Of a DNA stretch of 64,000 nt, positions 34,305-45,974 are shown piece after piece. The notes beneath the pieces are model-generated. The model did not search any database. It had not been told where the DNA came from and worked only from the letters and a program-made list of their open reading frames with translations. Location: assembly GCA_013420905.1 (NCBI GenBank), contig JAAXNY010000001.1:7378001-7442000 (forward strand). The letters are read 5' to 3'. This stretch comes from Collybia mongolica (Eukaryota > Basidiomycota > Agaricomycetes > Agaricales > Clitocybaceae). Each line of letters starts with the position of its first letter. Position 1 is the first letter of the stretch. Position numbers and translations under genes: made by a program.

Positions 34305-37300
34305 ATGTCGCGGAATCCCGATGACCACCGGACCCGCCCCCAAGTAGCAATCCCAACAGATGCTCACCCGCACCAGCAACAGAGAGTACAATATCCTTAC
34401 AATGTGTCACAAGTCTCAACTATCCCTTACGCCTTCGAAGTTACTCCACCGTCATACAGCATCGAGTCAGGACCTCTTGTAAATCCATGGGATAACTCAC
34501 CGCCCACACCTGATACTGCTCGTCCACGGGTACATTCCATGGTAGAACTCTCAGGGCGGCCTCCAAGTCGCACAGCCAGTGCTGCAGTAAAGCGTAGTGA
34601 CTACATGGCCTTTCCGGAACCCCAGATCTATCGTTCCACATCCTCCAGACCAACACTACAACCAGCACATATCTTGAGCCACAGACACTCCAGGAATGAA
34701 CTCGTATCTTCAGCTTTAGGCTTACATGCTGGTCCATCAACAGCGTCGTTCAATTCTATGGCTTCTACTTATAATCAAGACTATGACAGTGATCATTATG
34801 GATCGGGATCTGGTGATGTATGTATTGAGTTATGGGTAGCCTTGAGCTCCGTTCTCTTATCTTAAATCTTAGCATAATCATGACATGGACATGAACTCGG
34901 AAGAACTTTCGCGAGGACTTGCAGATTCGTCGTGTGTGTTAGTGGCTTAGGTGTAATTCCGATTATTTATGCAATCTGTACACAGGGTCGACTCGGAAGA
35001 AGCCCTCCTTCGTTTTCAAGAAGGAAAGCTCCCTGAAAATGACCAGGCATGGCATCGACTTGTACCTCCCGAAGCCCGAGAAGCCTTGGGAAAGCAAGAA
35101 GTGCAGAGGCAGTCGGTGTTGTTCGAGGTTTTTAAAGCGGAAAGAGAATACGTTTCCGATTTAGAGGCAATAGAAGAGGCATGTCTATCCTCATCAATCA
35201 ACTATGACTGATGTCGTGCAAGTAGGTATTCATCGCAGGATTGCGCAACTCTTCTCCCCCAATTATTCCCCAATCTCGCTTTCCAGGCTTTATCAGTGAG
35301 GTTTTCGGCAATCTCTCTCAGATTATGGCACACCATCAACGTATGCTTGGTGCACTTTTCTCACGCCAACGGGAGCAGCACCCACTTGTTTTAAGTGTTT
35401 CTGATATCATACTTGATAGTGAGCCTATCTTATTTCTAGTCAATATTTCTGCTAACATTTAGACAGCTGTCCTCAAATCTGATTTTCGGTCTTCTTACGA
35501 GACTTACATAAAAAATTACCCCCTCGCAGAATCGTATCATCGGAAAGAGCTGAAGCGAAATCCCGCCTACCAATCATTTTTGCAGTCCGTCTCAGCAGAT
35601 CCCCGGATACGGAAACGTGACCTTATCACATTCCTCTCTCGCCCTGTTACCCGCCTTCCACGTCTTAACCTCCTCCTAGAACAGATCCTGAAGGTCACTG
35701 AGAAGGACCATGATCACCCTGACATCGAAACGCTTCCGATCATTCTTGGAATCTTGGGCGATTGTGTAAAGAGTACACAGCCTGGAATCGAGGCTGCGGA
35801 AAGTAAAGTGAAGTTTTGGGCATTATGTGAAAGTTTGGTGTTTCAGAAGGGCGAGATTATAGTGTGTACACCTGTATACACCCCTGTTATTGTTTGCCAG
35901 TCGCTAATTCAAATTTGATAGGATATGGATCTTTATGATGAAAGTCGATCGTTGGTTCATTTAGGCCCCCTCTCAAGGCGGTCGCGCAACGATTCTGCAT
36001 GGTCAGAATCATGGTCTGAGATGACTGGAGCTCTTCTGGATAATTATTGTGCGTATGGTACGATTGTTCAAAGCTCAATTTCGACTTGAACCAACGAGTA
36101 GTCCTTCTAACTCGGGAAGAGAAACGATCGAATGGCACTATCAAGCGACACATAATGTCCCGCGTGAGTACAGCCCACCTTTCATGGATCATACTTCTGC
36201 TGCTGGCTTAAAATCAGATCTTTCAGCCATTGCCAATGGAATACATACGTCTAGGTTCTTTCACGTCTCCTCCAGAAACACGAAAGGAGCGTGCAGACGA
36301 CGGAGGTCTTTTGGATAGTCTGCGATCTCAATATGTCTCCATTTATCCATTTACCATATACCATGCCTCAAATAAGTCTACTCGCCGGTATACGCTTTAC
36401 GTCGCCAGCGAAAGCATCAGGAAACGATGGTACTCTGCATTTGTGGATGCGATTGGCGTACATAGGGTTAGACAAGAAGCGAACATGGTAGGTTATGATT
36501 ACTCCCCATTGTTCTTGAATTCTAATCGACATTGGATACAGTGGTTTTACTCAAATACACTGACTGACCGTTTCTTTCGTGTACTAGGAAACAAAATGGA
36601 GACAGGTACCAAGGCCTTAGGACGCGTCACAAGTGCTGTGCCGTTCTGTCAGTACTAATCAAATAGTTTTATAAATCCGTACTTATACACGTTTGAAATA
36701 GCTAGCGATGACAGAAAGTTTTTGGCAGTTGGGTGTTTAACCGGTGTATATGTTGCACACAAAGGTTTAGAAGGTATATGCCGCGCTTCTTCCCTTTTCA
36801 AAATGTGTCGATGACTTATCAGTCTGACTTCGCAAACCCAGAATACCGAAGAATCTTCACTCACTCTGACCCCACGTCTATCGCGGCCATTCAAACAGTT
36901 GGCGAAAAGCCGATTAATAGATTTATCATCCATTCGGACACAAGTTTGGTTTCATACTCTTTGGATGTACTAGCAAAGGTAGCAATGGACGAAGCGCAGC
37001 CGAATACTCTTCAAGCAACCGTAGAAAAGATGGCAGGCCAAGACGGGAGTGTCGTGTTTTTCAAACATGTGCATATTGGTGACAGAGTGCTGAGTCAGTG
37101 GTATCTTCGATGAATTCAGTTGCCTGTTTCCTCATACACTGTTTTAGTCATTTATGCATCAAAAAGGCGGCTTCAAGTGTCCATGACGCTCCAAGTCTTG
37201 GAAGCTGTCCATACGTTTGCTGCGCCTCTATCTTCACGGAAGAATGGCGCGCCTTCCTTTAGGTCGTTTGGCGAGGTAAAACCTACTCAAACTATGGCCA

Positions 37301-38075
37301 GTGTGATACTCAGCCCTTCCCTTCCACAGCCCGGATACGTTCCTAAAGATGCTTATGATATCACTCCTTTGACGAAGACAGTTGGCGTCTGTACCAGAGA
37401 TGGCGTCGTTATCATTGACCCAACCAAGTACGTCCATGAACACTACCACTTGATATTCTTTGCACTATTGAACTCGAGACCAGTTTAAGTAATTCAGCGG
37501 TAACCATTATTCCCAATCTACAGGATGCTGCGTCAAATCCCGCTATGTCTACCCTTAAATTACGCCTGGAAGACGCGAAACCACTTGGTCTTGTCCGTGT
37601 TACCCCCTCTGAGCTACTAGTCGTATATGACGGTATGTCAGACTAGCCATTGTTATATGTCCAACGATATACTGAACTCCAGATTTCGTTTACAGTGTTA
37701 GGATGCTACATTTCGAAGAACGGAATTCCTAACCGCTCTTCTGGGTACATCAAATGGGAAACCAAAGCTACATCGTTTGCGCAACGGGGACATCACATCA
37801 TGTTATTCTCTCCCCAGTTCATTGAGATTCGGAATTCGGCCACAGGAAGGATTGTTCAGGTTATTGAAGGGTCGGACATTCGTCTCCTCTACGCTGGTCC
37901 AGTTTGCAATGAGGACGATAATGTCGTTGTGGCGATGAGAGGTAGCAAAAATGACAAGGATGGAATAAGCGAGAAGATCATTGAGCTGGTGGCGACCTCC
38001 GAAATAGTGGCCACCCCAGCAACGCCAGCAATACCAGGACCTGCACCTTCCATGTGGGACGAGTGGGACATGTAA
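34305..38075 (+). CDS. Rho1 guanine-nucleotide exchange factor (RhoGEF-PH-CNH, Rom2-like)
   Basis: The likely CDS has 15 exons: join(34305..34817, 34873..34931, 34986..35178, 35226..35418, 35467..35861, 35922..36048, 36099..36163, 36227..36487, 36542..36647, 36702..36773, 36842..37093, 37148..37275, 37330..37427, 37490..37632, 37696..38075), 994 residues. A disordered N-terminus (Pro/Ser-rich, about 190 residues) leads to a DH domain at about 230-445 (SVLFEVFKAEREYVSDLEAIEEVF, FLSRPVTRLPRLNLLL). A PH domain follows at about 480-600 (LLTREEK, PLPMEYIRLGSF, RYTLYVASESIRKRWYSAF), then a CNH domain from about 635. Rom1/Rom2 activate Rho1 in the cell wall integrity pathway. The intron at 35179-35225 starts with GC, not GT. 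I see no DEP domain in the N-terminus. Confidence 0.88.
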
Positions 38076-38345
38076 CGCGGGTGTACTTAAATGAGGTTCG
38101 AGTTCCCACAGTGTACTGATCAGTCTAATTTAACTTTATCTAAGGCTATTGTATTTTTCATTAATAACCCTATTTATCGAATAACTAAGCGTGGGGCAGG
38201 ATAGTTCTCAAAACGCGATGGCATCCAAGGAAAACAAACCTCGCCACCTAACATTCTAACTCGTAGCCATTCTAAAATCAGTAAAGTGACAATGTTACTA
38301 TCTAAACGAAAGAAAGATCCCAGCTAAGCAAGCTGTGTGGCGACG

Positions 38346-39825
38346 TTACGTTATCATAACCTCTTCTGTCGCCTCCGTCGTAAATACGAGACATGCACCA
38401 TCGTCCCCAGCACTGATGACAACTGATCCATTTAGTCCCAGTGATGCACCGAGAACGGGTCCTTGGTGGCCTGTGTGTTCCCGCAAAAGGGTACCAGTTC
38501 GAGCGTCCCATGTGCGCAGAGTCTTGTCGGCAGATCCAGAGACGAGGATATGACCCTTCGGCGCAGGGTGAGCTAACAGCGCTGTGACCGCATCCTGACA
38601 AGAGAAATATCAGTTTAAGATCATTTAAGATGCCAAAGATCTCTACTTCATGCTGGAGCGTAGATCGTAATCTCATTGTTGTGAGATCCCATATACACGC
38701 TTTACCATCAGTTGCTCCAGTAACTGCCACACCAGGACCCGCATTTGATCCCGCAATATCGACGAATTGAACAGCTTCAATGCTCTCCCCTTCCGTATGC
38801 CCGCCAAGTGGGGCGACAACTTCGCCCTTACTTAGACTCACAACTCGGACACCTCCCGCGGCGCCACCAACGACAGCAAGTGTAGACGATGGGTTGACAC
38901 CAAGTGATGTAATTCCATCAAGGTTAAAGCGGGCGTCATCCGGGGTGAGCTTGAAAATGGGTGTGGGTGATCGAGGGTCCCAAAACATCAGTATCCCGTC
39001 TGCACAGGCGGTGATAATACGTTTACCTAACGATCCAGTTCAGTACGGTATATATGTGTCCATAATAATTTGATTCACCGTCAGGAGTAAACTCGCCGCA
39101 ATTGACCGCACCCGTGTGGCCCGCGAATACTTGCATTGTATTTCCAGAAGGCACTGTAATTAGTGTTATTTTTCTCCAAAAATATGGCGAGGAAATTTAA
39201 CGGACATTGCCACAGCCATACGGTTGAATCATTCGAACCTGCAAGGAGTACGGTGCCCTTGGGATGCCATCTCAAGAACTACATGACGAGTTAACGAAAT
39301 AGACAATTCATAGATAAGATAGAGCCGCCGTACCATGACTTCATCTGGACCCTGCAATTCAGTCAAAAACTCCCAAGTTCTGTAATTTTCTCTTCCTACT
39401 CTCCTCCATACCCTGACTTTTCCGTCCATTCCACCTGTGGCGATCATTTCACCATCAGCGCTCCACGCAGTACATGTAACACTATCTGTGTGTCCTGTCA
39501 ATTTGACAATCACTTCGCCATCGGTTATATCCCAAACATATCCTAGATCGTCCTCCCCACCGGAAGAAGCAAGAGGCTCAGTCGGATGAGCGGACACAGC
39601 GAAGACCGAAACACGGTGGTCTGTGAAGACTTGGACAGAATTACCGCCAAAGGTCTTCGAGGACCCCCCGCCAAGCTCTCCTAATTCGTCGTCTTCTTCA
39701 TCATCCATAGGCTCATCCCCGTCATCAGCGACCACTTCTTCAATGTCATCTGGGTTAATGAAGTGCTCTTCGTCATCCTCCGAGTCGACGTCGTCGTGTT
39801 CTCCGTTGCGTCTTGTATCGGACAT
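38346..39825 (-). CDS. SQT1: Sqt1/AAMP-like WD40 chaperone of ribosomal protein Rpl10
   Basis: The likely CDS is complement(join(38346..38594, 38647..39026, 39079..39153, 39206..39278, 39334..39825)), 422 residues, against 431 in yeast. An acidic N-terminus (SEDDEEHFINPDDIEEVV..DEPMDDEEDDE) precedes WD40 repeats. Repeat signatures include LASSGGEDDLGYVWD, LTGHTDSVTCTAWSADG, FAGHTGAVNCGEF and ILVSGSADKTLRTWD. Sqt1 binds nascent Rpl10 (uL16) and protects it until it joins the 60S subunit. The gene converges with the RhoGEF gene, with 270 bases between their stops. Confidence 0.87.
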
Positions 39826-40051
39826 AGTGAACTGCGGAGATGTTAGAGTGATATGAAAAAATGGGATAGCTTATAGTCTTTTATACGGTTCGTCCCGCTG
39901 AATAACAGGAAAATCAGAGTCAAGTAACCCTCGGAGCCTTAGAAAGAAATTAGTCAACTTTTGAGGTTACAATCAAAAATTCGACAAGATCATCGCGTCG
40001 ATAAAAACTTGCCAGATTGGGAAAGTCCATATAGATTTAATCGGCGGGTGC

Positions 40052-41105
40052 TTATGTACGGGTAGTAGCCCCAAATGCTATATAATGCCCCAACTCCAGC
40101 TTGTCTCCCTCGACCGTCCTGAAAAACAAGTTATCGAGTTTGTTGGCCAGTCGAACTACCGAGAAGATCCAACCCGGACCCAATCCCCCTTTTCCAACAA
40201 TCTTCCAGTTGAACGTGTAGTTGAAGTCTTGGATGCCTACACTGACCTTACTCTTCAGAGAGGCCCACGACCATGTTGGAGCTTGATCTCCGCCTGCCGG
40301 ACACGTCGTTGGCTCATATACCAAAGACGGTCTGGAAAAATATACTCCTTCCATAGCCCCGCTATACTGTGCAACTCGAGCCTCAATTCCACAAGCTTCA
40401 CGATTACAGCAATAGCAACCAACTTGTCAGTGCCATACGTTAAACCACGGGTATCGTATGTCGATATAACCCGTGTCCACCAGCCCCAAAAGTTCTGATA
40501 GCTAGCATCTAATTCGCCTATTATTGCGAGGTTACACACTTGGTATATGGTATGCTTCGAACTGGGTGATGATGAGGCCATCTTGGACACTGCATAAGTT
40601 GCGGTCTCCGTGACGCACTCTCAAATTAGACCGAATGTCCCATAATGAAGCGTTCGGGGAGATGCATTCGCTCTTGTACTACCCAAGCACGCTCGCTTGA
40701 AGGTTCAACTTGTCCATAACCGGGCCGAAACGACAATTCCCCTGCCCTCACCGGCACCAGGTGAACTACCCGGTTCTTGTCTAGCTCAGAGTGGATTCCG
40801 GGTTTTGAAGCAGCACTATCCGCGTTAGTTGCATCAGCGCCGCAATGGTATAGGTTGAGCCTCGGTATATATCCCATCGATCCAGAGAAAGCGTTATCCT
40901 AACCTGCGGGTGATGAAGATGGCGTCTCGAAAAGTTTTAGGCAAGTCAAATAGCTGACTTTCAGAGAATAGGGCAGCGATATTGCTGCTAGTGAGTATTA
41001 AAATGTGGCCACCACCCAGCGGCGGCTAAGTGTCAAGTACTGGGGACGATCCGGTAGGTCCCTCGATCGACAAAGACGAAGATCTCTAGGGCTGACGTCC
41101 ATGAA
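40052..41105 (-). pseudogene. HET-domain (heterokaryon incompatibility) gene, multiply frameshifted
   Basis: HET-domain blocks read in order on the minus strand but in different frames. At 41105-41016 is FMDVSPRDLRL...YLTLSRRW. After a shift comes GGGHILILTSSNIAAL...LPKTFRDAIFITR (about 41015-40904). A shortened LWID block joins directly to MGYI (near 40880), so the usual LCIIQ stretch is missing. RAWVVQERMHLPERF follows (about 40690). A TYGTDKLVAIA...AGLWKEYIF part lies at about 40460-40330, and a frame-shifted PTWSWASLK lies near 40280. In intact mushroom genes these blocks form one protein that triggers cell death on fusion of unlike strains. Here at least three frame changes and an internal deletion break it. 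I see no intron pattern that would explain them. Confidence 0.7.
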
Positions 41106-41639
41106 GTATGTTGGAAACGGAGATACGTTGGTCGATGCAAGTGTAACCCTCGTCTCCTCACATAGTCCGTGGTTGGTGCGCTAGCTCAAAGGTTGCATCA
41201 GCGCTTGTTGAAATACTCCATGATGCTGGTACGGGTTCATCTGAGTAGGGCTGGGATCGGAAACAATGCTGAGGGTAGTTTTATGAAGTTTCTTGCCCTT
41301 GGAATACTTTAAACATGCACTTAAGAAACCCCGATGCGGAGATAGGCCTCTATGTGAAGATGGGGCGTAACAGCCTGTTTGATACTGACAAAAGGCCTGG
41401 ACATCTGAGGTATATTGTGCTCAGAACGGGCTGGACATAACGCTTGGGAAATAATGGAACAGAAATGACGTCCTTTACGCCTGGTGCTTAAATTTCGTCA
41501 ACTAGACAATGGCCGATAACGGGATTTTCAGCAAGGGTGGGTTGTTTCGACTCGTTAGATTCCTGGAAGCTGTTCTGAAGGGATGTTACAGCTAGCTGAT
41601 ATTAGTCTAAAAAAGACTGGACCTGAACGGCGCCGATGA

Positions 41640-41866
41640 CACCACGGCATTTGTCGCACACTGTTCAATTCGGCTGAGTTGTCGTATTGTTCGCCTGAGA
41701 TTTGCATGATATTGGCTGATGGCTGGGGATCACCGACCAAACGTAACTGAGGCCACTGAGAAATTCACTGCATTCAATGGATAATGGTATATACATTAGA
41801 TGCCCTTCTAGTGAATGTGCCGTGAAGGTTTCTTTTTCAAAATTCGGAACCAACACCAAGTGCACG
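41640..41866 (-). pseudogene. Fragment of a second HET-domain gene
   Basis: The minus strand reads SEFLSGLSYVW, which is the start of a HET domain. After a frame change at about 41736 it reads GDPQPSANIMQISGEQ and then a short AELNS stretch. The pattern LSYVWGDP...I.V.G is typical of HET proteins of the ascomycete type, while the copy at 40052-41105 has the LTLSxxWG form. They therefore look like two separate genes rather than one. The remainder of this domain is not found. Confidence 0.55.
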
Positions 41867-42482
41867 TGGTAGGCGACGTTCCAGTTTGCCTCTTAAGTAC
41901 ATGTTTTCTGGGGGGCGAAAGTCATGGTCTACATTCTGGCATTGAATTGGGGAATCTCACATGAACAAACAATCAGAGCAAAACGCACCTCCAACATATC
42001 CAAAACCGACATGACCAAGAACATCATGCTCACTTTATTGACATTAGACTCTCATCGTCGTTGCCTCGCAAGTGGAATGATGGTACTCATCTTGCTACTG
42101 ACCCTAGCTGTGAGACTTCATCTGGGCAACATGTCCATGTCGATCTCTTCCGTCCCGAACACTACCACCGATTTATATAATTTTAAGAACCAAGAACTTG
42201 AATGACATTCGAACCTGCACTAGTGGGTATCAAGGTCACATGGGGTTCTGATCTGCAGTAGACTCTCATATACTAGGCTGGCTGTTGTAATTCAAGGGCG
42301 ACTTGGGATTCTCAGGCAGACATTTCCATTTGACAGGATATGGCTTGAGACTCGGACTGGTTTGTGATGGCTCATATTTGATGTGGTCGGGCACACGCCG
42401 ACCTTGCTGACCAATAAAAAATTATTATTATTAACTTTTGGTCTCCACGTCAGTGGCAGCACGATCTCACTTTTCAACCGCC
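41867..42482. other. Intergenic region before the PDI gene
   Basis: A frame at 41924-42205 has no domain and no signal peptide, and I do not call it. An AATTATTATTATTAA run lies at 42420-42434. The promoter of the PDI gene must lie here. Confidence 0.5.
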
Positions 42483-44210
42483 ATGTTACTCTCCCTCTCT
42501 CTCTTCCTCACTGCCCTTGTAGCAGGCTCTAGCGCCTCAAACGTTTTGGAACTCGATTCCGACAATTTCGACTCTGTCATTGGAAAGGGGAAACCTGGTC
42601 TCGTTGAATTGTGCGTTCCGAGTGCGAATTATTAAGCGGGCTCATTTACATCGTCTTCCAGCTTCGCACCTTGGTGGTATGTTATGAACTCATGAATTAC
42701 GCGTTAAACGGGAATGACTTATTCGCATGCTTCATAGTGGACATTGCAAAGTATGCTTCAGCTCATTCTACATGTCCATGTGTTGACTGAAATTCTTCCA
42801 GAGCCTTGCACCTGTCTATGAACAACTTGCGGATGCTTATGCACATGCATCAGATAAAGTTGTTATCGCGAAGGTTGATGCTGACGGTGCAGGTAAAGTT
42901 GTTGGGAAGAAGTATGGTATTACTGGTTTTCCAAGTGCGTTTCAAATATTTCTGCTCAGGCGCTTGCTCAACAGATGTCTGATATAAGCTCTCAAATGGT
43001 TTGATGCTGATGGGAAAGCAGAACCTTACGAGTCTGGACGCGACCTCGAGAGTCTGACAACTTTGTAGGATTTGCTTGGTCCGTATGCGCTTTCGGCTCA
43101 ATCACGGAAATCTAGTGTTACCAAAATGTCCAAAATCAAATCCAACATCAAGCCACCACCACCTCCTGAGACCCTTATACTTGATACCTACAATTTCAAC
43201 GATGTCGCTTTGGTGAGTTTTAACATGGCAATTCTGACTATCCTTAACGTTTGGCATGCAGGATCAATCGAAGAACGTTCTCGTATCTTTTACGGTATCT
43301 CAAATGATCCCGTTTTTGAGCTCATCTGACATGTTTAAAGGCTCCTTGGTGTGGCCACTGTAAATCCATGAAGCCAGCATACGAGAAAGGTTCGAGTTTT
43401 GTGCTCAGCCGTATTTAATTCCTAACCGCTGCCTTGTAGTTGCAAAGACATTCAAGACGGAAGGCGATGTAAAAGCCTTCACTGACTCTCATCCTAATCT
43501 AACAATAGTTTGACTAGTGTGTCGTCGCTAACATCGATGGAGATGACAAGAAGAATGCAGACATCAGCAAGAAGTATGGAATCACCGGGTTCCCCACTAT
43601 TAAGTTTTTCCCTAAGAACCAGAAGGAAACGCCTTTGGATTACGAGGGTGGACGTAACGAAGCGGATTTTGTCGCCTATCTGAATGAGAAGTGTGGGACT
43701 CATCGTGCCGTTGGGGGAGGATTGACTGACCAGGTGTGTTCATTTTATCATTTTATCATGGGCGTTTCGACGACCTCGGAGGCCTGACACCTATTTGCAG
43801 GCCGGGCGCGTTTCCGAACTCGATGTATTGGCCAACAAATTCTTCACAGCTGGTGCCGATATCAGGGCTTCCTTGTATAAGGAGGCTCATGGGATTGTTA
43901 CAGGCGCCGGTGCGGCGTCTAAACACTATCTCCGTGTCATGGAGAAACTCGCAAATGGAACTGAGGGATACATCGAGAAGGAAGCGAAACGGTAAGCCGT
44001 GGACATCGGCATGGGTCCCCAATTTACTAAGCCTCGTGTGGCCCTATCTCCCTTTCCTCCCGGTATAGGTTGGCCACGATCTTGAAAAAGCGGAGCTTAT
44101 CGCCTACCAAGATGGATGAAATTAAGATTAAGTCAAATGTCCTTCGTGCATTCACTGAGAAACGTGAGGAGACCAAGGAGAAGATTGCGAGGGCCCCCTC
44201 CGAGCTTTAA
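42483..44210 (+). CDS. Protein disulfide isomerase (two thioredoxin domains plus ERp29-type tail)
   Basis: The likely CDS has 12 exons: join(42483..42610, 42662..42676, 42738..42750, 42802..42934, 42989..43064, 43116..43212, 43262..43294, 43341..43389, 43440..43468, 43518..43733, 43801..43991, 44069..44210), 373 residues. A signal peptide (MLLSLSLFLTALVAGSSA) targets the ER. Both thioredoxin domains keep the catalytic CGHC (FAPWCGHCKSL and TAPWCGHCKSM) and the cis-Pro motif ITGFPT. The C-terminal helical domain (LDVLANKFFTAGADIRASLYKEAH) is the ERp29 type, as in fungal ERp38. The first active site is assembled from exons of 15 and 13 bases, and the first active-site Cys codon is split between them. 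The protein ends in PSEL, not a canonical HDEL. Confidence 0.87.
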
Positions 44211-44598
44211 TAGCACATATTTACAACCATATACCACATACCTAGTTAACGTGGCAATCATAATTAGACATGGGACTTTCCTTGAACCGAAACGTCTACA
44301 CATTGCTCCGTGAACAAGAGTTTGCCTCGAGTTGATCAGAGTGGACCAAAGCTGCCTCGTGTCCTCGAAGCGATGGGCCCGTGACCTTGGCAAGTGGCAT
44401 CGATTTGCCCTGGCCTCGCCCACCATGTCAAAGCAAATTCACACCTTCGTTTCGATCGATGACCTCGCAATTCCTCCGGCACCTTCGTGACTCAGATAAA
44501 GGTCCAAGATACTAGACTGTAAAACACACATCCCACCTGGTGACTGCAGGAATCGGGTAAAGACCTGCATTTCCATATCCCTTCCCTCTCCCTCCCTA
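44211..44598. other. Intergenic region
   Basis: This is the 388-base gap between the PDI stop and the TDP2-like start. No feature was recognised apart from CT-rich sequence just before the ATG at 44599. Confidence 0.5.
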
Positions 44599-45558
44599 AT
44601 GCCAGTCCCATCATCTTTCTCTTACGACTCTTATGAGTCCGACGATCCACGCCCAACCCTGCTTGTCACCCTCCATCCTAAATATTTTCACCCCGAAAAA
44701 GGAGCGTGGAAGCATGTCTCACGTCGGAAGATCGAAGAACAAAAGCACCACCCCAGCAGCATCAAGGTCGTCACCTGGAACATAGATTTCCAGAGCCAAT
44801 ACGTTGAAGAAAGATTAGATGCAATTCTTCGACATTTGGAGACAAATGTTTTTAAATGTCCAACGGGCGAAGCCCCTGAGCCATCCTGTATCATGCTTCA
44901 GGAGGTGCATCGGGACGCGCTTCCATGTCTTTTGGAAGACCCATGGGTCAGGGATCACTTCGTCGTCACGCCGGTCAATAACGACAAGTGGCCCGACCCG
45001 GAATACGGAAACGTGACGCTTGTATCACGATCGCTCGCTGTCGTGCAAGCCCACATTGTTCGATTTGGACACTCATCCATGGGGCGAACGGGGGTCATGG
45101 TCGATGTAAAATTCAAAAAACCTTCAACAGCTGCTGAAGAGATCACACTGCGTCTCATTAACACACATCTTGAGTCTTTACCCGTCGGAGCGGGGTATAG
45201 GCCAATTCAGCTGCAGTGTCTCGCCACATTCTTGAAGGCGGACGGCATTAAAGGGGGGTTGATCGCGGGAGACATGAACACCATCCTTGCATCTGACGCT
45301 GAGCTTGCCATTGATGCTGGGCTGAAGGACGCCTGGAGGAGAGGCGACAGAGACGACTCTGGCTTTACATGGGGTTACCAAGGAGGAGGCGACTTTCCTG
45401 CCGCACGCCTAGATCGCGTCTTCTTCCTACCTCGTAGGGGCTACAAGGTGGATGAACCAAAACCAATTGGGGTGGGACTCAAGGCGAAGAAAGGACTGTT
45501 GAAGAGTTGGGCGAGCGACCACTATGGTCTTGAGGCGATCCTACGTGTGCTACGATAA
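44599..45558 (+). CDS. TDP2-like endonuclease/exonuclease/phosphatase-fold enzyme
   Basis: This is a single exon of 319 residues, unusual in this window. Catalytic motifs of the family appear in order: TWNID (near residue 60), LQEVH with the metal-binding Glu, NTHLES, GDMNTI and SDHYGL with the catalytic His. This set (TWN, LQE, GDxN, SDH) is that of tyrosyl-DNA phosphodiesterase 2, which removes topoisomerase 2 peptides from 5' DNA ends. The protein has no clear signal peptide. Other members of the fold, such as deadenylases and sphingomyelinases, are less similar in motif wording. Substrate remains inferred. Confidence 0.8.
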   Translation: MPVPSSFSYDSYESDDPRPTLLVTLHPKYFHPEKGAWKHVSRRKIEEQKHHPSSIKVVTWNIDFQSQYVEERLDAILRHLETNVFKCPTGEAPEPSCIMLQEVHRDALPCLLEDPWVRDHFVVTPVNNDKWPDPEYGNVTLVSRSLAVVQAHIVRFGHSSMGRTGVMVDVKFKKPSTAAEEITLRLINTHLESLPVGAGYRPIQLQCLATFLKADGIKGGLIAGDMNTILASDAELAIDAGLKDAWRRGDRDDSGFTWGYQGGGDFPAARLDRVFFLPRRGYKVDEPKPIGVGLKAKKGLLKSWASDHYGLEAILRVLR

Positions 45559-45974
45559 GGCTTGGAAATTAGAGGAAGTTTGCATTATTCTTGTCACCAT
45601 GCGGTTCATTTCTTGTGATTTGTCCTCACCCCCACTCGGCTACGGTCTAAAAAGCCCGGAGTGGGGCCTGTCCCCACGCCCGTGCCCAAAAGAACTGTGA
45701 TAATTTGTACGATTAGTTTACCTTTGAATTGTTGTATGTAGCTTCTGTTGGAACTTGTATGTTGTATACGAATTAGCGTTGTCGACCAAGGCTTGGAAGC
45801 CTTGAATAATTGATGAGAAATTGATGAGAATGGAAGTGTGGAACGACGTCACGCCTTGTTTGGTGATAAACAATCCAGCCGCAGCGTATAAAGCTAACAA
45901 ATGATGGTTACCGCTTTTTCCCGCAGCTTTCCACGTCTTACCCATCCTCTTTGACGTTTTCCCCTTCAACGACC
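45559..45974. other. Intergenic region with TATA box for the GPI gene
   Basis: The region holds a GC-rich inverted motif (CCCGGAGTGGGGCCTGTCCCC) near 45656 and the TATAAA box at 45887. No gene is supported. Confidence 0.5.
45887..45892 (+). promoter_or_regulatory. TATA box of GPI paralogue B
   Basis: TATAAA lies 88 bases upstream of ATG 45975, followed by pyrimidine-rich sequence. This is a plausible core promoter. Confidence 0.55.

Noticed and set aside
40085..40498. Plus-strand open frame opposite the HET pseudogene
   Set aside because: It is a shadow of the HET C-terminal sequence on the minus strand.
41924..42205. 93-codon frame upstream of the PDI gene
   Set aside because: No domain, no conserved pattern and an atypical codon mix; probably chance.
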